A stretch of 64,000 nt of DNA from Idiomarina baltica OS145 (GCF_000152885.1 NZ_CH672405.1:76472-140471), one strand, 5' to 3'; counted from the stretch's first letter, positions 40,079 through 51,198 are shown. Numbers and translations: made by a program. The notes: generated by a model from the sequence alone, not told the origin.

Positions 40079-40849
40079 ATGTTTGAGTGGATCGCCATGC
40101 CCGAGGCGTGGATTGCATTGGCTACACTGACCGCATTAGAAATTGTACTGGGCATTGATAACATTATTTTCATTTCTATTTTAGTTGGTCGTTTGCCTGA
40201 ACACCAGCGGAACCGAGCTAGAACGCTGGGCCTAATATTAGCAATGGGCACGCGACTATCGCTTTTATTCTCCCTCACTTGGGTCATGTCATTAACAACT
40301 CCCTTATTCGACGTCCTTGGTAAATCAATCTCGGGGCGTGATCTCATCTTACTGCTGGGTGGCTTATTCTTACTTGGCAAAAGTACCTTAGAGATACACC
40401 ATGCGCTTGAAGGCGAGTCGAGCGAGGGACACAGTGCTGTACAAGCCAATTTTGTCGCTATACTGGTGCAAATTGCAGTGCTCGATATCGTATTCTCACT
40501 TGATTCAGTCATTACTGCGGTCGGTTTAGCGGATCATCTGTCGGTCATGGTGATTGCGGTTATCCTATCCGTTGGCGTCATGCTGATTGCGGCTAAGTCG
40601 GTTTCAGATTTTGTCGACAAACACCCGACTATTAAGATGTTAGCGTTAAGTTTCCTCATTTTGATTGGCATGACGTTAGTTGGCGAGGGAATGGGCTTTC
40701 ATGTGCCTAAAGGGTATGTCTATTTTGCCATGGCGTTCTCACTTGCGGTGGAATTTTTAAACATCCGCGTGCGTGCCAAAAAACGGGCCTCAGAACCTGT
40801 ACAGCTGAGAAAGTCTATCCCGGGGGACAGCCAACCCAAAAACCAATAA
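40079..40849 (+). CDS. TerC-family integral membrane protein
   Basis: A 256-residue protein with seven or so membrane segments. TerC marks are the acidic pairs LEIVLGIDNIIFISIL in the first helix and VLDIVFSLDSVITAVG later. Members export or sequester metals (manganese in studied cases), or are linked to tellurite resistance. The ATG at 40079 has GGAG 7 bp upstream; the upstream open frame overlaps the divergent promoter region and is rejected. It is divergent from the gntR-prp operon and may share its operator at 39996. It contains an internal 12-bp TTTGTCGACAAA palindrome at 40610. Confidence 0.9.
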   Translation: MFEWIAMPEAWIALATLTALEIVLGIDNIIFISILVGRLPEHQRNRARTLGLILAMGTRLSLLFSLTWVMSLTTPLFDVLGKSISGRDLILLLGGLFLLGKSTLEIHHALEGESSEGHSAVQANFVAILVQIAVLDIVFSLDSVITAVGLADHLSVMVIAVILSVGVMLIAAKSVSDFVDKHPTIKMLALSFLILIGMTLVGEGMGFHVPKGYVYFAMAFSLAVEFLNIRVRAKKRASEPVQLRKSIPGDSQPKNQ

Positions 40850-40905
40850 ATTCATCGCTAAAGGTTTTAATCATGGGCATTGGCTAGTAAAGTATGACCA
40901 CTTTT

Positions 40906-40927
40906 TTCGACTTCGACCAAAGTCGAA
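40906..40927. promoter_or_regulatory. Inverted repeat upstream of the POT gene
   Basis: TTCGACTT-CGACCA-AAGTCGAA: 8-bp arms, 6-base loop, in the 117-bp gap between the TerC and POT genes. It has no downstream T run, so operator or leader structure fits better than terminator; the T run on its left side could let it terminate minus-strand transcripts. Confidence 0.35.
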
Positions 40928-40966
40928 TGGGTCAACATTAATTTTTATAACAAACGGATAATTAAA

Positions 40967-42529
40967 ATGGATCCAAAAAATATTGTCGACAAAGACGCTA
41001 GTTTTTTCGGACAGCCAGGGGGACTTCAAACCCTGTTCTTTACCGAAATGTGGGAGCGCATGAGTTACTACGGCATGCGCGCGTTGCTCGTGCTGTTTAT
41101 GACCGCCTCAATGCAAGAAGGTGGACTTGCCATTACCGTCGCCTCCGCCACAGCAATATACGGTCTTTATACCGGTGCTGTTTATTTCATGGGCCTTCCT
41201 GGTGGTTGGATTGCTGACCGCCTTCTGGGTGGCCAACGCGCAACCTGGTATGGTGGCATCATCATCATGCTGGGCCATATCGTACTGGCAATCCCAAGCG
41301 AAGCCAGCTTCTTTATCGGTATGATCCTCGTTGTTCTTGGAACAGGTCTTCTCAAACCGAATATCACGGCGATGGTGGGTCAACTGTATAGTTCAAATGA
41401 TGACCGTCGTGATGGTGGCTATACCCTTTACTACATGGGTATTAACATTGGTTCTATTATCGGTTACTTCGTTACCGGTTACTTGCAAGAAAATGCCGGT
41501 TATCACTGGGGCTTTGGTGCTGCAGCAGTAGGTATGGCTTTTGGCCTAATTCAATACAAATTGACACAGCCCAAGTTAAAGGGTGTTGGCGAGAAGCCAG
41601 CTAAACCTATGAGCGCAGGTGCTGCCAAGCGTAGCTGGGCAGTAATTTATTTGCTATTGGCGGGTCTGGCAACCGTCACCTATCTAGCGCTAAACAATAT
41701 TATTGTTATTGATCCAGTGGTATTAGCTGGCAACGTGGCCGTTATCTTTACTATCATTTTCTTCGTGTATTACCTGAGTATTTTCCTGTTTGGTAAACTG
41801 ACACGCAATGAAATGAAACGCCTCGGCGCCTTGTTCCTCGTGTGTATCGCATCAACCATGTTCTGGGCAGGCTTCGAGCAAGCCGGTTCTTCATTTAATT
41901 TGTTTGCACGTGACTTAACCGATCGTATGATTGGCGACTTTGAAATTCCAACGACTTGGTTCCAATCGTTAAATTCAATTTTCCTGGTCACGTTGTCACC
42001 ATTCTTCGCGGCGCTTTGGATTAACCTCAGTAAACGCATGATTAACCCTTCTTACGGTTTTAAGAGTGCAATCGGTCTGATGATCATGGCAACCGGCTTT
42101 ATCGTCATGTTCTTCGCCTCTCAAGCCGCTGCAAGTGGCCTTAAGGTCGCGCCTTACTGGCTAGTTGCTGTTTACTTCATTCACACCGTGGGTGAACTAT
42201 GCTTGAGCCCTGTCGCATTAAGTGCCGTAAGTAAATTGTCGCCAAAACGCATGGCGGGTCAGTTAATGGGCGTATTCGTATTGACCTATGCGATGGGTAA
42301 CTTAATTGCTGGCTTGTTAGCAGGTGGTCTTGATCCTGAAAACCCTCAAGCCATGCCAGAGCTCTACTGGACGATATTCCTATTCGGTGTCAGTGTGGGT
42401 GCGGTAGTATTCGTTCTCGCCTTCTTCACTCGTAAGTGGGAAAAGCTGCCACCAGACGACGGTGAAGCTGACAACGATGATCATCCAGGTGCGGTTATTG
42501 ACGCTAATGAGCCAGTCAATAAACCGTAA
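40967..42529 (+). CDS. POT/PTR2-family proton-dependent oligopeptide transporter
   Basis: Inner-membrane proton-coupled importer of di- and tripeptides. The 520-residue protein has 14 predicted membrane segments. The E-x-x-E-R proton-coupling motif is in FFTEMWERMSYYGMRALL. The second POT motif is in LLKPNITAMVGQLY and the FYMGINIGS-like YYMGINIGSIIGYF. The C-terminus is acidic and soluble. The start is followed closely by a copy of TTGTCGACAA (40983-40992, codons 6-9), discussed in the findings. A strong terminator follows the gene. Confidence 0.93.
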   Translation: MDPKNIVDKDASFFGQPGGLQTLFFTEMWERMSYYGMRALLVLFMTASMQEGGLAITVASATAIYGLYTGAVYFMGLPGGWIADRLLGGQRATWYGGIIIMLGHIVLAIPSEASFFIGMILVVLGTGLLKPNITAMVGQLYSSNDDRRDGGYTLYYMGINIGSIIGYFVTGYLQENAGYHWGFGAAAVGMAFGLIQYKLTQPKLKGVGEKPAKPMSAGAAKRSWAVIYLLLAGLATVTYLALNNIIVIDPVVLAGNVAVIFTIIFFVYYLSIFLFGKLTRNEMKRLGALFLVCIASTMFWAGFEQAGSSFNLFARDLTDRMIGDFEIPTTWFQSLNSIFLVTLSPFFAALWINLSKRMINPSYGFKSAIGLMIMATGFIVMFFASQAAASGLKVAPYWLVAVYFIHTVGELCLSPVALSAVSKLSPKRMAGQLMGVFVLTYAMGNLIAGLLAGGLDPENPQAMPELYWTIFLFGVSVGAVVFVLAFFTRKWEKLPPDDGEADNDDHPGAVIDANEPVNKP

Positions 42530-42550
42530 AGTGAGATGTATCGCATCATT

Positions 42551-42576
42551 AAAAAAGGGGCTTAGGCCCCTTTTTT
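42551..42576. terminator. Bidirectional intrinsic terminator between the POT and DUF4442 genes
   Basis: AAAAAAGGGGC-TTAG-GCCCCTTTTTT: an 11-bp perfect stem with a 4-base loop between convergent genes. Confidence 0.92.
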
Positions 42577-42582
42577 AATGGT

Positions 42583-43062
42583 TTATGACTTAGACTTTGC
42601 CGGCTTTTCCGAAACATAAATCGTAATATGCCCTGCGGCCACCACAGTACCATCGTCTCGATAGGCAGTGACTTCGATAGGCTGATCGCCAACTTGCCAT
42701 GTTTGCTCTGTCGCTTTCGCTTCAATGCGCACATCACTGTTTGTCTTAGCCAAGTAATTAACCTGCATGCCCTTAGGCAGCCAACGTAAGTGCTTAGGAA
42801 TGGACGCCTCAGCTAATGCCCCCATCGCCATTTCCATGCCATTACATACAGCAATCGCGTGTACGGTACCAATATGATTTTCAACCGCTTTGCGTTTTTT
42901 AAACGTCAGTTGACAAAAGTTAGGCTCAAGCTCAGTGACTAGCGGCTTTATCGAAGCAAAGTAAGGCGCTTTGCGAGCGAACATCAGGGAGAAGATACGC
43001 GCCCCCAACGGCAGCTTTAAACACTGTGCTCTTAGTTTTAGTAGATAATTTTGTTCACTCAC
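42583..43062 (-). CDS. DUF4442 hotdog-fold protein (thioesterase-like)
   Basis: A 159-residue protein of the hotdog superfamily in which most relatives are acyl-CoA or acyl-carrier thioesterases. The central NHIGTVHAIAVCNGMEMAMG holds the usual hotdog helix region, where an acidic residue after the helix start acts as catalyst in relatives. It is 159 residues, a normal size. It lies between two terminators and so is transcribed on its own. Natural substrate unknown. Confidence 0.85.
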   Translation of the reverse strand: MSEQNYLLKLRAQCLKLPLGARIFSLMFARKAPYFASIKPLVTELEPNFCQLTFKKRKAVENHIGTVHAIAVCNGMEMAMGALAEASIPKHLRWLPKGMQVNYLAKTNSDVRIEAKATEQTWQVGDQPIEVTAYRDDGTVVAAGHITIYVSEKPAKSKS

Positions 43063-43084
43063 GTGTGTTCCTCAACAGTTAGAC

Positions 43085-43112
43085 ATAAAAAAAGCAGGCC
43101 GCAGCCTGCTTT
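43085..43112 (-). terminator. Intrinsic terminator of icd
   Basis: On the minus strand AAAGCAGGC-TGCG-GCCTGCTTT followed by seven T: a 9-bp perfect stem with a 4-base loop, 20 bp after the icd stop. Confidence 0.88.
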
Positions 43113-43132
43113 CTATCACAACCTTATGTTCA

Positions 43133-45373
<2,241 letters not shown>

Positions 45374-45431
45374 TTATCAGACTTCGTAATAGGTTGAACT
45401 GTGGGCGAATTATACGGGATCTACCCTCTAA

Positions 45432-45872
45432 TTACCATTCACCCGTATTTTCCATCGTGTCCCAAGGTGCCTCTGGTTCACGCGCGCCACCTTTTTGCAG
45501 TAGTTCGATCGAAATACCATCCGGAGAACGGACAAATGCCATGCGTCCATCACGTGGCGGACGGTTAATCGTCACACCGTTATCTTGTAACTTTTTGCAC
45601 AGTGCATAAATATCGTCCACTTCATAGGCTAAATGGCCAAAATTACGCCCGCCGTCATACGACTCTGGATCCCAATTATATGTCAGCTCCACCATCGGCG
45701 CTTTGTTTTCGTTGGCCGCATCTTCGTCTTCGGGTGCAGCTAGAAACACCAATGTAAAACGCCCGGCTTCAACTTCTTTCCGGTACATTTCTTTAAGGCC
45801 CAACAAGTCACAATAAAAACGCAATGACGCGTCGAGATCCTCGACCCGAACCATGGTGTGTAAATATCTCAA
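45432..45872 (-). CDS. gloA: Lactoylglutathione lyase (glyoxalase I)
   Basis: Converts the methylglyoxal-glutathione hemithioacetal to S-lactoylglutathione, detoxifying methylglyoxal. The 146-residue protein has the vicinal-oxygen-chelate fold, with metal ligands His5 (YLHTMVRV), Glu62 (MVELTYNW), His80 (FGHLAYEV) and Glu123 (SIELLQ). A short acidic insertion (PEDEDAANENKAP) precedes the second ligand compared with E. coli GloA, which is otherwise very similar. No second gene is closely coupled. Confidence 0.95.
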   Translation of the reverse strand: MRYLHTMVRVEDLDASLRFYCDLLGLKEMYRKEVEAGRFTLVFLAAPEDEDAANENKAPMVELTYNWDPESYDGGRNFGHLAYEVDDIYALCKKLQDNGVTINRPPRDGRMAFVRSPDGISIELLQKGGAREPEAPWDTMENTGEW

Positions 45873-45950
45873 CGTTAACTCCCTACAACAGTATTTACTT
45901 CAGTTTAATCATATCGTTAATACAACACGATTCGACCTTTGGCGAATGTT

Positions 45951-47687
45951 TCAGCCAAACAGTTTTCTCTTCACCGCTCGACCAGCAATGCGCAGCTTCT
46001 GACGGGTCGGAAAGCGCTTAAAAGTTGACTTTACCGTACCTTGAGTAAAGCGCGTGGGTTTACTGTAATCAATATTAACATCAACCAATACACTCTGTCC
46101 TTTAGCTGCGACGTCGAATGCTTGGGCTATATACGCATCGAGCTCAGCTTCGGTTTCAATACGAATATAATGCGCTCCGGTCGCTAATGCCATGCCTTCA
46201 AATTTCGCACCCACCAATGCCGTACAGGGTTTTCGCGCATAAGGCGTTTGCTGCGCTTGCGCGATTTGAGATAGTTCGCCGTCGTTGAATACAAAACAAA
46301 CAACGCCAACCTCCTGCTGTTGCGCTGTCAGCAACTCCATTCCCGTCATAACAAAACAGCCATCTCCCACAATGGCAATGGTTTGTCGCTCGGGCTGTGC
46401 CAGCTTTGCGCCGATTGCGGCAGGAACAGCATAGCCCATCGCGTTATAGTCAGTGGGAGTCAATAATGTCATGCCGGCTTTTAGGGGCAATAATTCCGCC
46501 GCTAAGTACGTATGATTTCCATCATCCAAAACAATGATCGCGTCATCCATCATTTGTGCGGCAATTGACGTAAAAAACACGTATGGATTAATGCGTTCGT
46601 GACTATCATGCGCTCGCCATTCGTCGAAATAATCCTGTTTTAACTGCTTAATTGTAGCCTTGAGCGACGCACTATCGGCTCGTGCTGCCTGACCGCTCAG
46701 CGCGTTGTTTAACAACTTCAGTACCTCTGTGGCATCTCCTTTGATGCTCACTTTGCTCGGATAATTCCGGTTGAATACCGACTCATCGATATCAATATGA
46801 ATGAGATTTTCGGGCACTTTCGCGCTGAAACTGCCTGTTGGGATTTCGGCAAAACGTGTACCAATCGCGATCATTAAATCGCAGTCTTTGAAGCTTGCTT
46901 GCGCTGCGGGTACTGCCGAAGCTGAAAAACCAAAGCCCACATGCAGTGGATGATCATGAGGAAAAACCGACAGTCCCTGCAAGGTGGTCGCCACCGGTGC
47001 TTGCAGATATTCTGCTAAATCAATTAGTTGCTGTTGCGCGTGTCGAGCACCCCAACCGACAAACAGTCCGGGTCTCTTACCCGCTGATATGAGTTCAACA
47101 GCCCGTTGAATGGCTTGCTCATCGATAGCCGGTGTAGTGGGCTGAGGCGGCTGTTGAGGTTGAGCAACGGTTGCATCAAATAGCTGCAAATTAACGGGAA
47201 TTTCGACTAACACGGGACCTGGCTTTCCTTCGGTCGCCAGTTGGTAAGCTTGATACAATACATCCGTCACATCATTTTGATGATTAACACGAAACGCGCC
47301 TTTGGTGATCCCCTTTGCCAGTTCCAACTGGTCAACACCATGCAAGACAAAATCAAACTCGGTATCAGTGCGCACACCACCCGAAATCACAAGCATCGGA
47401 ACACCATCAAGATACGCCTCACCAATACCACTCGCTGCATGGGTGAAACCGGCAGCGGGAACAATGGCGAGTACACCAATGCCCTCGTGCATTTGCCGAA
47501 CGCGACTCATGCCATCGGCCATAAACGCGGCGCCCCCCTCATGAGTGACTAAGATAGGGGTAATCTGCTCACTGGCGTGCAGCGCATCATAAAACTCTGT
47601 GTTGTGCACACCGGGAATACCAAACGTATGCGTAACCCCGAGTTTTTCGAGCGCTGCTACGGCTAACTGTGCTGCATTTTTTCTCAC
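45951..47687 (-). CDS. Thiamine-pyrophosphate enzyme of the acetolactate synthase/benzoylformate decarboxylase family
   Basis: A 578-residue TPP enzyme with the three-domain layout. The PYR domain has the catalytic Glu50 in VTHEGGAAFMADG. A central FAD/NAD-like domain follows, and the PP domain has the GDG...N diphosphate motif (GDGCFVMTGMELL, near residue 438). It acts on 2-oxoacids by decarboxylation or ligation; acetolactate synthase, pyruvate oxidase and benzoylformate-type decarboxylase cannot be told apart by eye. No IlvH-type small subunit follows, which argues against a biosynthetic acetolactate synthase. It sits 15 bp downstream of an FMN hydroxyacid dehydrogenase, suggesting that it uses the oxoacid made by that enzyme. 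Confidence 0.85.
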   Translation of the reverse strand: MRKNAAQLAVAALEKLGVTHTFGIPGVHNTEFYDALHASEQITPILVTHEGGAAFMADGMSRVRQMHEGIGVLAIVPAAGFTHAASGIGEAYLDGVPMLVISGGVRTDTEFDFVLHGVDQLELAKGITKGAFRVNHQNDVTDVLYQAYQLATEGKPGPVLVEIPVNLQLFDATVAQPQQPPQPTTPAIDEQAIQRAVELISAGKRPGLFVGWGARHAQQQLIDLAEYLQAPVATTLQGLSVFPHDHPLHVGFGFSASAVPAAQASFKDCDLMIAIGTRFAEIPTGSFSAKVPENLIHIDIDESVFNRNYPSKVSIKGDATEVLKLLNNALSGQAARADSASLKATIKQLKQDYFDEWRAHDSHERINPYVFFTSIAAQMMDDAIIVLDDGNHTYLAAELLPLKAGMTLLTPTDYNAMGYAVPAAIGAKLAQPERQTIAIVGDGCFVMTGMELLTAQQQEVGVVCFVFNDGELSQIAQAQQTPYARKPCTALVGAKFEGMALATGAHYIRIETEAELDAYIAQAFDVAAKGQSVLVDVNIDYSKPTRFTQGTVKSTFKRFPTRQKLRIAGRAVKRKLFG

Positions 47688-47702
47688 ACCCGCTCCTTAT
47701 TA

Positions 47703-48875
47703 TTAGCTTCTTATTAAGTGCGATTCATTAAGTTGATTAATGTCGTTGCACCCCATTAACGCCAAGCTAACGGAGAGTGCTTTTTGCCACTGCTTAAGTA
47801 GTTGTGTCACGCCAAACTCGCCATAGCCAGCCAGTGCGTATATCCATGCACGCCCTAATAGCCCACCATCGGCGCCCAGCGCCAGTGCAATTAACAAATC
47901 CTGTGGGTTACGCAGCCCGCCATCGAGCCAAAGTTCAATGCGTTCGCGACATCCCTGATTCAATAAGTGTTGGTGAATCTCGGGTAATATATCAATTGGA
48001 CATGGCGCGCCATCCAGTTGACGCCCCCCATGATTAGAAATGATCAAACCGTCGGCACCGACTTTTACAGCCTTCAGTGCATCATCAGAATGCAAGATAC
48101 CTTTGATTACTAACTTGCCGGGCCAACGGGAGCGAATCCACGCAATATCATCCCACGTGACACGGGGATCAAACTGTGCGTCAACCCAGCTTTTGAAGTC
48201 TGTCAATTGTCGTGCGTTGGGCACCGCGTCGGTGAGATTGCCAAAAACGTGGGGGCCGCCTTTTAAGCCTACGTCCCATAACCATTGGGGATGTGATACA
48301 AAGTCATAGAATCGCTTTAACTTTGCGAGCCCCGTGCTTGATTCGAAGCCATTTCTGACATCTCGATAGCGCACACCCAACACCGCCAAATCGACCGTCA
48401 CAACGAGCACTTCAACACCTTGTGCTTGCACGCGATCAAGTAGCTGTACAACAAATTCGCGATCGCGCATCATGTATAATTGAAACCATGCTGGTTGAGT
48501 ATCACGATGCTGATGAATTTCATTAATACCGCATAGTGACACGGTGGATGCGCAGAAAGGAATGTGTTCGTGTTGAGCAGCTCGGTATGCCTGTGTTTCG
48601 CCACGACGCGCCATCATGCCTGCTAAGCCGACAGGTCCTAGCGCAAGCGGCGCTGCATAAGATTGACCCAGTCGATTCACCGCAAGGTTTATATGTTCAA
48701 CATCACGCAGCACACGTTGTTGTAAGCGCCAGCGTGAAAACGAATGGACATTAGCGTGTGCGGTTTGTTCAGCGAATGCACCGCCATCAATATAATCAAA
48801 TAGTGCACGTGGCAAACGCCGCTTAGCAGCTTGCCTAAAATCCTCACTGCCCGCTGGGGTAATCGGGTATCTCAT
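47703..48875 (-). CDS. FMN-dependent alpha-hydroxyacid dehydrogenase/oxidase (LldD family)
   Basis: Oxidises an L-2-hydroxyacid such as lactate, glycolate or mandelate to the 2-oxoacid. The 390-residue TIM-barrel protein carries the active-site signature SNHGGRQLDGAPCPID, with the catalytic His near residue 281 and the substrate-binding Arg three residues on. The N-terminal AKRRLPRALFDYIDGGA is the family start. A tail without a membrane-binding motif follows. The start overlaps the last 32 bp of the YgjP-type gene, and the TPP-enzyme gene follows by 15 bp, so the three may be one transcription unit. Lactate is the simplest substrate, but the neighbour suggests a mandelate-type route is also possible. 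Confidence 0.9.
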   Translation of the reverse strand: MRYPITPAGSEDFRQAAKRRLPRALFDYIDGGAFAEQTAHANVHSFSRWRLQQRVLRDVEHINLAVNRLGQSYAAPLALGPVGLAGMMARRGETQAYRAAQHEHIPFCASTVSLCGINEIHQHRDTQPAWFQLYMMRDREFVVQLLDRVQAQGVEVLVVTVDLAVLGVRYRDVRNGFESSTGLAKLKRFYDFVSHPQWLWDVGLKGGPHVFGNLTDAVPNARQLTDFKSWVDAQFDPRVTWDDIAWIRSRWPGKLVIKGILHSDDALKAVKVGADGLIISNHGGRQLDGAPCPIDILPEIHQHLLNQGCRERIELWLDGGLRNPQDLLIALALGADGGLLGRAWIYALAGYGEFGVTQLLKQWQKALSVSLALMGCNDINQLNESHLIRS

Positions 48876-49545
48876 AATGGTTCAAACGTTGTTTTAATGA
48901 ACGCCAATTCGGCAGAAATGAGTCCATTAACGCATAAAAACGCCTGTTATGGTAGCGCTCAAATAAGTGCGTAAGCTCATGAACAACAACGTACTCAAGC
49001 AACTCCAAGGGAAAGTGCACTAATTGGAAGCTCAGCCAAATCTTCTCGGTTCTTGTGTTACAAGTGCCCCATCGTGTATGCATTTTGCGGATGCCGAAAC
49101 AACTTGCTTTGACACCCATCAAGGGTTCCCAATAAGTAAGGAGCGCCGTGATCCTCTCACTTAAGTAGCGGCGCAGTTGTCGTTCGACGTGTTGTTCAGT
49201 CAGTCCCTTATCGCCCCGTACAGTCACGTTGAACAGTGCCGAATCAGCCTCAGGGCCAGCCGCCTTGGCGTTTCGGCAAGCCTGGCATAGATACCAGCGA
49301 CCCGCGAGTAACACGCGCTCCGTACTGAGTAACGGCACGCTGGGCGAGCGCGCCGTATCACGCAACTGTGCACGACGTTGTGTAATCCAGTCATGCCGCT
49401 CTGCAATGAGTTCATCAATGTACTTTTGAGGACAGCGTTTAGGTGCACTCACCTCTAGCTCATCAGCCGAACGTAAGCGCAAATAAATATGCTTTATCGG
49501 CTTACGCAGAATGTTAACTTTAAGAGGCGTCGTTATTTGTTCCAT
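48844..49545 (-). CDS. YgjP-type (DUF45/M48) zinc metalloprotein
   Basis: A 233-residue protein with the zincin motif HELTH in VVHELTHLFERYHNRRFYALMD. It is preceded by MHTRWGTCNTRTEKIWLSFQL, the family's conserved WGxC box. E. coli YgjP is reported as a UTP-degrading phosphohydrolase and not clearly a protease, so the reaction is uncertain. The ATG at 49545 is chosen over the GTG at 49551, which lies inside the AAGGTGGG ribosome site. The gene overlaps the ion channel by 26 bp and the hydroxyacid dehydrogenase by 32 bp. These overlaps suggest a compact operon reading channel-YgjP-LldD-TPP. Confidence 0.88.
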   Translation of the reverse strand: MEQITTPLKVNILRKPIKHIYLRLRSADELEVSAPKRCPQKYIDELIAERHDWITQRRAQLRDTARSPSVPLLSTERVLLAGRWYLCQACRNAKAAGPEADSALFNVTVRGDKGLTEQHVERQLRRYLSERITALLTYWEPLMGVKASCFGIRKMHTRWGTCNTRTEKIWLSFQLVHFPLELLEYVVVHELTHLFERYHNRRFYALMDSFLPNWRSLKQRLNHYEIPDYPSGQ

Positions 49546-50365
49546 GCCCACCTTGTTTGACGATAAGCTGCTTTAACTCGGTGATCTCTGACCGTAAACC
49601 AGCGATTTGCTCGTTTAACTGCTGCTCGCGACTTTGTTCAAGCTCTTGCTCACACGCTTGCAGTTCAAGTCGGCTTTCTTTATCCATTACATTGACAACA
49701 ATACCGATCACCATGTTCAGAAAAGCAAAAGCGGTCAAGAAAATGAACGTCATATAGAACAGCCAACTCCATGGATAGACTTCCATTGTCTCATATTGGA
49801 TATCCGTCCAGTCTTCAAACGTCATCACGCGGAACAGAGTGAGCATCGAACGTGCGATGTTTTCCCAGAGGAACGGATTAATATCTTTAAATAGATAACT
49901 CCCCAGCGCAGCGTAGATGTAGAAGATAATGAACATCAACAATACGACGTAACCCATCTGCGGCAGTGCTTTTAGCAAGGATGTAATGAGCGTTCGTAAT
50001 TCGGGAATGATCGATATCATTCGAAGCACTCGGAAGACACGCACAAGGCGAGCCAACAAAGCAAGTTCCGAGTCGTTTACTGGAATGAGGCTGACCACAA
50101 CTACCAGCGTATCGAACACGTTCCAGCCATTTTTAAAGAAGTGCTTTTTATCGCTATCGGCGATGAACCGAATGGTAATTTCAACCACAAAAAAAACCGT
50201 GATGAACCAGTCCAAGCCCACCAGCATCGTATTTACCAAGTTCGGTAGTTCGTAAGTTTTGGCACCAATTTCCAACGCCGAGATGATGATTACGGTAATC
50301 ACCGCAAACTCAAATAAACGGTTGTTCTTTAACGCGGCTAAGCGCCCTTTTAGTGCTTCATACAT
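49520..50365 (-). CDS. Voltage-gated cation channel (bacterial Nav/Cav type)
   Basis: A 281-residue tetramer-forming channel subunit with six membrane segments. The S4 voltage sensor has regularly spaced arginines (Arg106, 109, 112, 115) in LARLVRVFRVLRM. The pore has the selectivity filter TFEDWTD (residues 182-188) between pore helices. A C-terminal Glu/Gln-rich coiled coil (residues 230-275) is the expected tetramer zipper. The filter differs from TLESWS of most bacterial sodium channels and has an extra acidic residue after the tryptophan, like the calcium-selective CavAb mutant (TLDDWSD). The gene is 32 bp after uppP. Ion selectivity needs measurement; sequence alone suggests calcium permeability. 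Confidence 0.9.
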   Translation of the reverse strand: MYEALKGRLAALKNNRLFEFAVITVIIISALEIGAKTYELPNLVNTMLVGLDWFITVFFVVEITIRFIADSDKKHFFKNGWNVFDTLVVVVSLIPVNDSELALLARLVRVFRVLRMISIIPELRTLITSLLKALPQMGYVVLLMFIIFYIYAALGSYLFKDINPFLWENIARSMLTLFRVMTFEDWTDIQYETMEVYPWSWLFYMTFIFLTAFAFLNMVIGIVVNVMDKESRLELQACEQELEQSREQQLNEQIAGLRSEITELKQLIVKQGGHGTNNDAS

Positions 50366-50397
50366 ACGATTGTTTTACCTTAAATATCGAAACACGT

Positions 50398-51198
50398 TTA
50401 CAGATAGAAAACCCAAACTAAATAGCCTGCCAGTAGAAAACGGTAAATCACGTAAGGCCACATACCAACTTGATTTAACCATTTCAAAAACAGGTGAATT
50501 GCAGTGATAGCCGTTATAAATGAGGCCAAGGTACCTATCATGAATGCAGTCCAATCGATCAATATATCCTCGCTGACCACATCCATTAATTTTAGGGTTG
50601 CCGCTGCTAAAGTGATAGGAATCGCCATGAAAAACGAGAATTTTGAGGCGGTTTCTCGCGTCATTCCCAAAAATAGCCCTGCCGTAATCGTCGACCCTGA
50701 TCGAGACGTACCAGGAATCAGAGCAACGGCTTGAAATAAGCCGACAATGATGGCGTCTTTTAAACCAATTTGATCGAGTGTTCGCGTTCCGCGACAAAAC
50801 TTATCCGCCACCGCGAGCAATACGGCAAACACGACCGTTGTCGTAATGATGACTGCGACGGCGCGTAATACAGAATCAACGTAATCAATCAGGAAATAGC
50901 CGGCTACACACGCTGGAATGGTCGCGATCACGACCATCCATGCAAGTTTGCTCTCACCAACATGTTTTCCTCTCGGTATGGAACGCAAGCCATCAAAAAG
51001 CAAAGTCCCCACCTCTTTGCGGAAATAGCCAATAACGGCTAACAACGTTCCCACGTGAACCGCTAAATCAAAAGCAACCCCTTGATCTTGCCAGCCTGTA
51101 AGCACGGGCAACAAAATTAGGTGAGCAGAACTAGAGATGGGTAAAAACTCAGTAATCCCTTGTAATATCCCCAACCAAATAGCGTGTAAAAGATCCAT
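50398..51198 (-). CDS. uppP: Undecaprenyl-diphosphatase UppP (BacA)
   Basis: Integral membrane phosphatase that regenerates undecaprenyl phosphate, the carrier for peptidoglycan and O-antigen. The 266-residue protein carries the (E/Q)GITEFLPISSSAH motif (Glu17, Pro20, Ser22-24, His26). The second motif is PGTSRSGST, including Arg166. Size and eight membrane segments are as in E. coli. It lies just downstream of lysC (97 bp) and upstream of the ion channel (32 bp). A TATAAT hexamer on the minus strand at 51240-51245 lies about 42 bp before the start and suggests a separate promoter. Confidence 0.96.
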   Translation of the reverse strand: MDLLHAIWLGILQGITEFLPISSSAHLILLPVLTGWQDQGVAFDLAVHVGTLLAVIGYFRKEVGTLLFDGLRSIPRGKHVGESKLAWMVVIATIPACVAGYFLIDYVDSVLRAVAVIITTTVVFAVLLAVADKFCRGTRTLDQIGLKDAIIVGLFQAVALIPGTSRSGSTITAGLFLGMTRETASKFSFFMAIPITLAAATLKLMDVVSEDILIDWTAFMIGTLASFITAITAIHLFLKWLNQVGMWPYVIYRFLLAGYLVWVFYL

